This document shows positions 1-6,110 of a stretch of DNA of 12,848 nucleotides, one piece after another. The position numbers and the translations under genes are program-made. The first letter of the stretch is position 1. Each line of letters starts with the position of its first letter. The DNA is from an uncultured Bacillaceae bacterium (GTDB lineage Bacteria > Bacillota > Bacilli > Bacillales > Alkalibacillaceae), in assembly GCA_937983065.1 (NCBI GenBank), contig CALKAL010000108.1:1-12848 (forward strand). The letters run 5' to 3'. Under the pieces are notes generated by a model. It saw only the letters and a list, made by a program, of their open reading frames with translations, did not search any database and was not told the origin of the DNA.

Positions 1-624
1 ATCTGAGAATAAGGTGTATTTATCTCTGTAACGTTTATAAATCGGAATATGTTTACTTTTAAATTGAAAATTAGAAGTGGGATATAAAGCTAATTCAGTG
101 AGTAAGCGTTTTTCAAACGGTTGGAATCCCTTTACTAGATAAATGGCTTGGATTAGAGGTTTAAGCCCTTTGTCGTTCGCATCTTGAAGATATGTTTGAG
201 GAATAATTTGATTGTACATATATTTTATTATTTTTTTTGCGTCTTGACCTAATTCCGCAGCTATATCATTTTCACTTAGTTTATACGTTTTTGTTAGTTC
301 ATGAATTAATATTTCTTTATATTTTATATTTTCACCGTTAACTAAACAACGCTGTAGAGTAGCAAGTAATCGCTCTACTTCATTTGGGAAGGGGTCAATA
401 ACGGTACAATATAATTTTATATTATTTTTCCCTAGGAATCTTAGTCCATCAATATATTTAAATCCGCCAATAACATTGTATTTATCCGAATCTAGTTCTT
501 CAACTACAATGAAAGGAGTCTTTGCCTTTTCCATCTCTTTTTCATAGTTAGTTGCTGTTTGTCTAGTAACCACATCTTCATGAAAGACTATGAGTTGATC
601 TAGAGTCAGCTTAATATTGCTCAT
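1..624 (-). CDS. ParB-like N-terminal domain plus HTH protein, partial (C-terminus beyond the left edge)
   Basis: An open frame of 208 codons starts at ATG 624 and runs without a stop off the left edge. A strong AAAGGGGG ribosome binding site lies about 8 bases before the ATG, which fixes the start. Residues about 8-75 resemble the ParB/Srx-like fold: a strand with PFIVVEE (37-43), then Y-N-V-I-G-G-F-K (49-56) where ParB proteins carry their GERR box. Residues about 108-140 look like the ParB-type helix-turn-helix, with KLSENDIAAELGQD at 115-128 and an I-I-P turn near 138-142. The GERR arginines used for CTP binding in chromosomal ParB are absent (GGFK instead), so this is unlikely to be the segregation ParB. 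It is more likely a DNA-binding regulator or a protein of unknown role. The family call rests on pattern only. The gene is divergent from nothing obvious and is separated from galM by 400 bases. Confidence 0.6.
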   Translation of the reverse strand, partial: MSNIKLTLDQLIVFHEDVVTRQTATNYEKEMEKAKTPFIVVEELDSDKYNVIGGFKYIDGLRFLGKNNIKLYCTVIDPFPNEVERLLATLQRCLVNGENIKYKEILIHELTKTYKLSENDIAAELGQDAKKIIKYMYNQIIPQTYLQDANDKGLKPLIQAIYLVKGFQPFEKRLLTELALYPTSNFQFKSKHIPIYKRYRDKYTLFSD

Positions 625-690
625 TGTAAAAATCCCCCTTTCGTACATTGTTTTTCTCAATATATGATTGGGAAGGATTGTCCTATTCGT

Positions 691-696
691 ATTATA
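691..696 (-). promoter_or_regulatory. Possible -10 box of the ParB-like gene
   Basis: On the minus strand this reads TATAAT, about 65 bases upstream of the ParB-like ATG. No good -35 hexamer lies 16-18 bases further upstream, so support is the -10 match alone. The surrounding 8-mer is self-complementary, so the same match appears on the plus strand. Confidence 0.25.
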
Positions 697-778
697 ATGA
701 AGAATCCGAAGACAGTGCTTCTATAAAGTCGCAAATGCAAAGCTACAATAGAACACTGAATTCGGAATATTTATAAAA

Positions 779-1000
779 GGGAGGAGTTATGTTGAAGATA
801 CAAAACCAGCTTCTAAGGTTACTTCAGCATATTGAGCCGAGTTAAACCACTAGAAAGACGAAAAAATGGTCGTAAGAATTTAAGATAGTATTTAAAAGAA
901 GATGATGCATTTCAGGTGTATCATGTATCAGATTTTTTATCTTGTTCCTATAAGAGTAATACTGCAATTAGGACTAAAGATTGAATGGCAAACTTGCAAG
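779..1000 (+). pseudogene. Possible remnant of a decayed coding sequence
   Basis: Frames on the plus strand give protein-like stretches that are interrupted and shifted. One frame gives VEDTKPASKVTSAY, then a stop. Another gives SRVKPLERRKNGRKNLR, then a TAG, then YLKEDDAFQVYHVSDFL and further residues to a TGA near 988. The composition (charged, few rare residues) looks more like coding than random AT-rich DNA, and a GGGAGGAG ribosome-binding-like sequence sits at the front. I do not recognise the family. It may equally be chance. Confidence 0.2.
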
Positions 1001-1024
1001 ACAGATGTTTATAGTATCTTTCTC

Positions 1025-2071
1025 CTAACACTTCACTCCAAACCTAAACCTCGTTCTATGCTGATACCTCTCACCAGGCTTAACAATCACAGAAGGCAAC
1101 TTCAATCCACTATGATTCAATGTTACCGGATGGGTCTGTGTTTCAAAACAAACTCCTAAATATTTACCTGACGAATGAGAATCAACTTCTAATAAATCAA
1201 TTCCTGAATCTAAATTATTCCCAGAATATAAAACCATTCCTGGTTGATCGGTTTCAATCATTAGTTTCCTGCCCGAAGATTTTTCACTGACTAAAACTTT
1301 CGAAGGCGTTTCATTAAAAATAAAATAATGATCATACCCGTATCCAGCAATTTGATGTTGCCTATCTTTAGAACACAGGCCCCCAGATAATTTTCGCCCA
1401 TGATTAAAATCAAAAGTTGTACCTTTAATATCAATGATTTTTCCTGTTGGGATTAATTCATCATCGAGTTCCAACATTTTATCTGAAGAGAATTTCACTT
1501 CATGATTATGCAAGGTACCTTTAGCATCCCCAATAAGATTAAAATAGGTATGATTCGTTAGTACAACGGGCCTTGCTTGATCGGTCTCGGCTTGATAATC
1601 AATGATTAATTCATTTTGATTCGTTAAACTATAAGTAACTGTAACATCTAAGTTTCCAGGATAACCGTCTACTTCTTCACTAATTGAAGTTGTGAATTTA
1701 ACACCGCAAGATTCCGTCTTTTCAAAGGGTTCTCCATGCCATAACTGCTTATGTAAACCATTGGAGCCACCATGCAAATGATTTTTACCATCATTTTTTT
1801 CAACGTTGTATGTTTTTCCGTCAATCTCAAATTGGGCATTCGCAATTCTTCCAGCAACGCCTCCAATGATTGATCCGAGGTAAAAAGGGTTTTCTTTATA
1901 CATATTGTAATCTTTATACGTTAAAACGATATTTTCTAAGTTTCCTTTTTGATCTGGGGTGATGATTTTAGTAATGGTAGCTCCGTAGTTTAATAGATTC
2001 ACTGACATTTTTCCATTACTTAATTCATATTCGGTCCAATCATTGACTGTTTTTCGAGTTTGTATTGTCAT
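1025..2071 (-). CDS. galM: Aldose 1-epimerase (mutarotase)
   Basis: A cytoplasmic mutarotase that interconverts the alpha and beta anomers of aldoses. Here it probably speeds supply of the xylose anomer used by XylA. At 348 residues it is the usual length for the family. The active-site pattern is complete: R75 (GRIAN), N97 and H100 (NHLHGG, 97-102), H174 (TNHTYFNL, the likely catalytic acid), D247 (GYDHYF) and E310 (CFETQ, the likely catalytic base). These spacings match the characterised Lactococcus GalM residues His96, His170, Asp243 and Glu304. The C-terminal KPGERY segment (331-336) is also typical. The start is supported by CTAGGAGA a few bases upstream. It lies 18 bases after xylR on the same strand, so the two are probably co-transcribed. 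Sugar specificity cannot be read from the sequence; a role with xylose is inferred from context. Confidence 0.95.
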   Translation of the reverse strand: MTIQTRKTVNDWTEYELSNGKMSVNLLNYGATITKIITPDQKGNLENIVLTYKDYNMYKENPFYLGSIIGGVAGRIANAQFEIDGKTYNVEKNDGKNHLHGGSNGLHKQLWHGEPFEKTESCGVKFTTSISEEVDGYPGNLDVTVTYSLTNQNELIIDYQAETDQARPVVLTNHTYFNLIGDAKGTLHNHEVKFSSDKMLELDDELIPTGKIIDIKGTTFDFNHGRKLSGGLCSKDRQHQIAGYGYDHYFIFNETPSKVLVSEKSSGRKLMIETDQPGMVLYSGNNLDSGIDLLEVDSHSSGKYLGVCFETQTHPVTLNHSGLKLPSVIVKPGERYQHRTRFRFGVKC

Positions 2072-2089
2072 TGTGATTCTCCTAGTTTA

Positions 2090-3271
2090 TTATTTCGCTT
2101 CGGTTGACAAGTTAATTTCTAAAAAACGCTCAATTGAAAAGGCACACATACCTAAAGAGGTTGAGTACGTATTTAATGATGAAAATTGTATCGACAAATC
2201 GCGATGATAAAACGAAAATAAATCGTTTTTAATTTGTTTCTCTAAACTTTCAATTAGCCATTTATTCGCTTTGGCGATACGGTTTCCAATAATAATTTGC
2301 TCAGGGTTAAACGTATTAATGATATTACTAATACCTAGGCCTAAAAATTCACCGATTACTTCAAAGGTTTGAATGGCAACTGGGTTATCTGCCTCGGCTA
2401 GTTTGATTAGTTTTTCGAGATTCAAATTCCCGTTTTCTATTCCGAGTTCAACTGCTTTTTCAATAATTGCTTTTTCAGATGCGTATAATTCCCAACAGCC
2501 GCGTTTACCACATTGACATGTTTTTCCGTTCAGTTGGATGGTCATATGTCCCATTTCGCCAGAAAATCCATTATTGCCACGGTATAACTTGTCATCGATG
2601 ATTAGGCCAACACCGATTCCAATTCCTGCACTAATATAAGTAATGTTTTTATGGCCTTTTCCTATGCCATATATTTTTTCACCATATGCACCAGCATTCG
2701 CTTCATTTTCAATGAACGTAGGGACATTAAATTCGTTTTCAACCATTTCTTTAAGGGGGATGTTACTCCAATTTAAGTTTGGAGCTAAAAGGATATCTCC
2801 GTTATTATGAACGATACCTGGAACCCCTATCCCTACACCAATTAGTCCATATGGTGACGCTTTCATAAATGATTTTAAAGAACGGATTAAGTCGGTGACT
2901 AGTTCGTACACTTCATAAAAGTTATGTTCAGATAATTGTCTTTGTTTTTCTTTAATGATTTTTCCATTTAAATCAGTAAGTACCCCGAAGATGTAATTGA
3001 CTCCAATATCGATACCGATTGAATAACCAGCTGAGGCATTAAAGAGCAACATGACAGGACGTCTACCACCAGAAGATTTTCCGAGTCCTGTTTCCGCTAC
3101 TAAATTTTCCTCAATGAGCTCATTGACGAGGGAGGAGACTGTCCCTTTGTTTAATTTAGTAATTTCTGCAATCTTAGCTCTTGATATCGGAGATCGTTTT
3201 TTAATGATTTCTAATACGAAAGTTTTGTTTCGCTTCTTTACTAAGTGTTGATTCAATGTTTTATTACTCAT
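2090..3271 (-). CDS. xylR: Xylose operon repressor XylR (ROK family)
   Basis: A xylose-responsive DNA-binding repressor of the ROK family: 393 residues, close to other Bacillus XylR proteins. The start is ATG 3271, because AAGGAG lies about 7 bases before it; an upstream in-frame ATG at 3298 has no ribosome binding site and lies near the predicted transcription start. An N-terminal winged helix occupies about residues 10-70 (SRAKIAEITKLNKGTVSSLV, 30-49). A sugar-kinase-like ROK domain follows, with GIDIG (86-90), ENEANAGAYGE (188-198), GEMGHM (238-243) and the zinc motif CQCGKRGC (252-259), with H242 as the fourth probable ligand. Active ROK kinases have Asp in the ENDAN box; here it is Glu190, as in repressors, so kinase activity is not expected. 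It is transcribed away from xylF. The operator between them lies against its own weak -35, so autoregulation is likely. Confidence 0.96.
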   Translation of the reverse strand: MSNKTLNQHLVKKRNKTFVLEIIKKRSPISRAKIAEITKLNKGTVSSLVNELIEENLVAETGLGKSSGGRRPVMLLFNASAGYSIGIDIGVNYIFGVLTDLNGKIIKEKQRQLSEHNFYEVYELVTDLIRSLKSFMKASPYGLIGVGIGVPGIVHNNGDILLAPNLNWSNIPLKEMVENEFNVPTFIENEANAGAYGEKIYGIGKGHKNITYISAGIGIGVGLIIDDKLYRGNNGFSGEMGHMTIQLNGKTCQCGKRGCWELYASEKAIIEKAVELGIENGNLNLEKLIKLAEADNPVAIQTFEVIGEFLGLGISNIINTFNPEQIIIGNRIAKANKWLIESLEKQIKNDLFSFYHRDLSIQFSSLNTYSTSLGMCAFSIERFLEINLSTEAK

Positions 3272-3297
3272 AATTGTACTCCTTAAATTTGATATCA

Positions 3298-3325
3298 TTT
3301 GCTATTATACTACCAAAATAGCAAA
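3298..3325. repeat. 9-bp perfect palindrome over the xylR -10 box
   Basis: TTTGCTATT (3298-3306) and AATAGCAAA (3317-3325) are exact reverse complements separated by 10 bases. The left arm overlaps the predicted TATAAT of the xylR promoter. The sequence is unrelated to the xylO half-site next to it, so it is either a binding site for another protein or chance in AT-rich DNA. If xylR transcription starts where predicted, most of the palindrome is not transcribed, which favours a DNA-level role. Confidence 0.6.
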
Positions 3326-3332
3326 ATATAAA
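3304..3332 (-). promoter_or_regulatory. Predicted xylR-galM promoter
   Basis: On the minus strand a perfect TATAAT (3304-3309) is preceded, after 17 bases, by the weak -35 TTTATA (3327-3332). The xylO-type operator begins two bases beyond that -35. A bound repressor would therefore press on this promoter as well as on the divergent xylF promoter. Expected start is near 3297, giving a leader of about 26 bases before ATG 3271. Confidence 0.55.
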
Positions 3333-3333
3333 T

Positions 3334-3364
3334 AACTTAGTTTATCCACTAGACAAACTAAGTT
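3334..3364. promoter_or_regulatory. XylR operator (xylO-type palindrome)
   Basis: Perfect 10-bp arms AACTTAGTTT (3334-3343) and AAACTAAGTT (3355-3364) flank an 11-base centre. The inner 25 bases have the layout TTAGTTT-N11-AAACTAA, which is the arrangement of the Bacillus subtilis xyl operator. It lies between divergent xylR and xylF. Its right arm overlaps the -35 of the xylF promoter, so XylR binding should block RNA polymerase directly. Confidence 0.9.
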
Positions 3365-3378
3365 TACTATGATAATAT
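3350..3378 (+). promoter_or_regulatory. Predicted promoter of the xylFGHAB operon
   Basis: A -35-like TAGACA (3350-3355) and a -10 TAATAT (3373-3378) are separated by exactly 17 bases. The -35 lies inside the XylR operator. Transcription would start near 3385, leaving an untranslated leader of roughly 38 bases before xylF, too short for a riboswitch. Confidence 0.7.
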
Positions 3379-3384
3379 TTTTAC

Positions 3385-3398
3385 TGAAATCGCTTACA
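3385..3398 (+). promoter_or_regulatory. Catabolite responsive element (cre) for CcpA
   Basis: TGAAATCGCTTACA fits the consensus TGWAANCGNTNWCA at every position. It begins about seven bases after the -10 box and so covers the predicted transcription start. CcpA with phosphorylated HPr bound there would repress the operon during growth on preferred sugars. This differs from B. subtilis xylA, where the main cre lies within the coding sequence. Confidence 0.85.
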
Positions 3399-3422
3399 TT
3401 AATTTTTAGGGGGAATTGAATT

Positions 3423-4499
3423 ATGAAAAGAATATTGTCAGCAGTTGCAATTACTTTCATGTTATTCGTTCTAGTTGCATGTGGACAAGATAGTGGTGAA
3501 GATTCAGAGCAGGGTAATAACAATGAGTCAAGTGGGGATAGTATTAAAATTGGTTTATCTGTTTCAGACTTAACATTAGAAAGATGGCAGCATGACCGTG
3601 ACATCTTCGTTGAGACAGCTGAAGGACTAGGAGCAGAAGTGATTGTTCAATCTGCTAATGGAAATAGTGCTGATCAGTTATCCCAAATCCAAAATATGCT
3701 GTCTCAAGACATTGATGTATTAGTAATCATCGCGGTAGATTCAGATGCCTTATCACCTGTTGTGGAAGAGGCAAAAGAACAAGGTGTTAAAGTTTTAGCC
3801 TATGACCGTTTAGTGAACAATTCTGAAATAGATGCCTATGTCTCCTTTGATAATGTTCGTGTTGGAGAATTACAGGCTGAGTATTTAGTTGATGTGAAGC
3901 CTGAAGGGAAATACTTCCTATTAGGTGGGGATCCAGCTGATAACAACGCTCACATGTTTAGAGAGGGTCAAATGAACATTTTACAACCACTTATTGATAG
4001 TGGAGATATTGAAGTTGTTGGTGACCAGTGGGCTGATGGATGGTCAGCAGAAAATGCTATGAATATCGTTGAAAACGCATTAACAGCAAATAATAACGAT
4101 ATTGATGCAGTTGTTGCTACAAATGATAGTACTGCAGGAGGAGCTATTCAAGCTCTTGATGCTCAAAACTTAGCGGGCGAAGTTGTCATTTCTGGACAAG
4201 ATGCTGACTTAGCAGGGGTACAGAGAATTGCTGAAGGTTTACAAACAATGACTGTTTATAAACCAATTCATTTAATCGCTACTCGTTCGGCGGAAATTGC
4301 TGTTCAGTTAGGTGAAGGAGAAGAGATTGAAGCAGATTCAACAATTGACAATGGGCTTGTTGAAGTTCCATTTATTATGCTAGATCCTGTTATGGTGGAT
4401 AAGGATAATATTGTCGATACGGTAATTGCGGATGAGTTCCATTCCTATGATGATGTTTATAGTAATGTTCCAGAAGATGAAAGACCAGAAAGACCGTAA
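3423..4499 (+). CDS. xylF: D-xylose ABC transporter, substrate-binding lipoprotein
   Basis: The extracellular receptor of a high-affinity xylose importer, tethered to the outer face of the membrane: 358 residues. A lipoprotein signal peptide is plain: K2-R3, a hydrophobic core, then the lipobox LVAC with Cys20 as the lipidated residue. An acidic, Ser/Asn-rich linker follows (about 21-40). The mature part is a periplasmic-binding-protein-4 domain with the hallmarks of E. coli XylF: SDLTLERWQHDRDIF, SANGN, AYDRL, SFDNVRVGELQAEY, ALTANNNDIDAVVATNDSTAG and SGQDADLAGVQRI, then TMTVYKPI. These make xylose the likely ligand rather than ribose or galactose. AGGGGG about 9 bases before ATG 3423 sets the start. 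It is first in the operon, behind the XylR- and CcpA-controlled promoter. A hairpin directly after it may raise its level over the downstream genes. The acidic tail ending PEDERPERP is slightly unusual. Confidence 0.95.
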   Translation: MKRILSAVAITFMLFVLVACGQDSGEDSEQGNNNESSGDSIKIGLSVSDLTLERWQHDRDIFVETAEGLGAEVIVQSANGNSADQLSQIQNMLSQDIDVLVIIAVDSDALSPVVEEAKEQGVKVLAYDRLVNNSEIDAYVSFDNVRVGELQAEYLVDVKPEGKYFLLGGDPADNNAHMFREGQMNILQPLIDSGDIEVVGDQWADGWSAENAMNIVENALTANNNDIDAVVATNDSTAGGAIQALDAQNLAGEVVISGQDADLAGVQRIAEGLQTMTVYKPIHLIATRSAEIAVQLGEGEEIEADSTIDNGLVEVPFIMLDPVMVDKDNIVDTVIADEFHSYDDVYSNVPEDERPERP

Positions 4500-4508
4500 A
4501 AATGGGAT

Positions 4509-4544
4509 AAGGGTAAGTCTGTTTAAAGCAGACTTCCCTTTTTC
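4509..4544 (+). terminator. Hairpin with T-run between xylF and xylG (probable partial terminator)
   Basis: AAGTCTG (4515-4521) pairs with CAGACTT (4529-4535) around a 7-base loop. The stem is extended by AAGGG (4509-4513) with CCCTT (4536-4540) past a bulged T, and TTTTTC follows the base. In an operon, a hairpin right after the binding-protein gene usually gives partial termination or protects the upstream mRNA, so that the receptor outnumbers the membrane components. The downstream genes have no promoter of their own that I can see, so read-through must occur. Confidence 0.7.
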
Positions 4545-4568
4545 TTACCTTTTTTGGAGGGGAATTCG

Positions 4569-6110
4569 ATGAATAGTGACTACATTCTAGAGATGAAAAA
4601 TATTACAAAGGAATTTCCAGGGGTAAAGGCATTAGATAATGTAACATTCTCTGTGAAAAAAGGAGAAATTCATGCGCTTTGTGGTGAGAATGGTGCAGGT
4701 AAATCGACGTTAATGAAGGTTTTAAGTGGAGTTTATCAATACGGAACCTATGAAGGTCAAATTAAAATTAATGGTGTTGAAAAGAAATTTGAGTCGATTA
4801 AAGAATCTCAAGAAGCGGGTATTGCAATTATTTATCAAGAGTTAGCTTTAGTTCCTGAATTATCCGTTGCTGAGAACATTTTTTTATCACATGAACTTAT
4901 GAGAAAGAAAATAATTAATTGGGATAAAATTTACGCTGAATCTCAAAAATGGTTAGAATATATCGGTTTAGATATCGATCCTCAGGAACAAGTGAAAAAT
5001 TTAACAGTCGGTAAGCAACAGCTTATTGAAATTGCTAAATCGTTAACGCGTAATACGGAACTATTAATTTTAGATGAACCAACAGCAGCTCTAACTGAAT
5101 CAGATGTGGAATTATTAAAAGGAATATTGAGAGATCTGAAGGATAAAGGTGTTACTTGTATATATATTTCTCACAAGCTAAATGAAGTGTTGGATTTAGC
5201 TGATAATGTAACCATTTTAAGAGACGGTCAGTCCATTACGACATTGCCACGCGAGGGTTTAACGGAAAATGAGATTGTAACGAACATGGTAGGTCGTGAA
5301 CTTAGTGAAATGTTCCCTTATGAACCACGGGAAATAGGTGAAAAAGTTTTAGAACTGAAAGATTATTCAGTTTGGAATCCGAACTCTCATCGCCCGATTA
5401 TTGACAAAGCTAATTTAACATTGAAAAAAGGTGAAATTCTAGGCTTGTCGGGTTTAATTGGTGCTGGTAGATCCGAATTATTTATGAGTCTTTTTGGTGT
5501 TAAAGTCGGAAAAAATAAATCCGGTCAAGTGTTCATTAATGGAGATGAGGTTTCAATTGACTCCCCAGCGGATGCCATAAAAAATGGAATCGGTTATGTT
5601 TCAGAAGATAGAAAAAGGTACGGACTCGTGTTAGGTATGGATATTATTAAAAATACGAGCTTAGTGACGATTAACAATTTTACTAAGAAAAAAATTATTA
5701 ATAGTGAAGAAGAACTGCATAATGTTGAACAAGTCTCAAAAAAGATGAAGTTAAAAGCTTCAAATCTTGAATCAATTGTCGGTACTTTAAGTGGAGGTAA
5801 CCAACAAAAAGTTGTTTTAAGTAAATGGTTACTTGGTAATCCACAAATTTTAATATTAGATGAACCGACTAGAGGTATTGATGTTGGTGCAAAATATGAA
5901 ATTTATAAGATTATTAATGAATTAGCTGAAAGTGGAGTAAGCATAGTCATTATTTCCTCTGAATTACCTGAAGTACTTGGAATATCGGATCGCATTTTAG
6001 TTATGTCTGAAGGAAAAGTAACAGGGGAATTTTCTAGAGAAGAAGCAACAGAGGAAAAAATTATGGCATTAGCAACAGGGGGGAGAGAAAATGGGATCAT
6101 TAAAGAATGA
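4569..6110 (+). CDS. xylG: D-xylose ABC transporter, duplicated ATPase
   Basis: The ATP-hydrolysing subunit of the xylose importer, a CUT2-type protein with two fused ABC domains on the cytoplasmic face. The start is ATG 4569, with GGAGGGG (4556-4562) six bases upstream; an in-frame TTG at 4554 overlaps that site and is rejected. Length is then 513 residues. Domain 1: Walker A GENGAGKST (39-47), LTVGKQQ signature (145-151), Walker B LLILDEP (165-171) and His202 of the H-loop. Domain 2: a degenerate P-loop GLIGAGRS (295-302) with Arg301 for the usual Lys, LSGGNQQ signature (408-414), LILDEP (428-433) and Glu465 in the H-loop place. Such asymmetry, with one canonical site and one degenerate site, is normal for RbsA/XylG/MglA proteins and is not a defect. 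The 3' end overlaps xylH by 20 bases, which suggests translational coupling. Confidence 0.95.
   Translation: MNSDYILEMKNITKEFPGVKALDNVTFSVKKGEIHALCGENGAGKSTLMKVLSGVYQYGTYEGQIKINGVEKKFESIKESQEAGIAIIYQELALVPELSVAENIFLSHELMRKKIINWDKIYAESQKWLEYIGLDIDPQEQVKNLTVGKQQLIEIAKSLTRNTELLILDEPTAALTESDVELLKGILRDLKDKGVTCIYISHKLNEVLDLADNVTILRDGQSITTLPREGLTENEIVTNMVGRELSEMFPYEPREIGEKVLELKDYSVWNPNSHRPIIDKANLTLKKGEILGLSGLIGAGRSELFMSLFGVKVGKNKSGQVFINGDEVSIDSPADAIKNGIGYVSEDRKRYGLVLGMDIIKNTSLVTINNFTKKKIINSEEELHNVEQVSKKMKLKASNLESIVGTLSGGNQQKVVLSKWLLGNPQILILDEPTRGIDVGAKYEIYKIINELAESGVSIVIISSELPEVLGISDRILVMSEGKVTGEFSREEATEEKIMALATGGRENGIIKE

Larger units (their letters stand above)
625..1024. other. 400-base gap with no intact gene
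   Basis: This gap separates the leader of the ParB-like gene (minus) from the 3' end of galM (minus). It contains the ribosome binding site of the left gene and a TATAAT-like hexamer. It also has several short frames that read like protein but are broken by stops. I see no convincing rho-independent terminator for the xylR-galM transcript, no tRNA and no repeat. An 18-codon frame (ATG 789 to TAA 845) follows a good GGGAGGAG sequence. The ATG sits only two bases after that sequence, while a TTG at 792 has better spacing. Nothing supports it as a real gene. Confidence 0.6.

Noticed and set aside
902..1159. 85-codon open frame on the plus strand
   Set aside because: Its second half is antisense to the 3' end of galM, there is no ribosome binding site, and the composition is unlike a protein. 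The first part overlaps the possible decayed sequence in another frame.
3385..3422. Riboswitch or attenuator in the xylF leader
   Set aside because: The predicted leader is only about 38 bases and shows no stable hairpin; control is explained by XylR and CcpA sites.
3305..3604. 99-codon minus-strand frame across the xylR-xylF region
   Set aside because: It is antisense to the xylF signal peptide region and would cover the operator and promoter; it is a shadow of real sequence elements.
4070..4085. TGAAAACGCATTAACA inside xylF as a second cre
   Set aside because: It has two extra bases in the right half compared with the cre consensus, and lies deep in the coding sequence; the site at 3385 is a far better match.
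5451..5478. Apparent loss of the second ATP site in XylG (Arg for Lys in the P-loop)
   Set aside because: This degeneracy is normal in the second ABC domain of RbsA/MglA/XylG-type proteins, so it is not a mutation of note.
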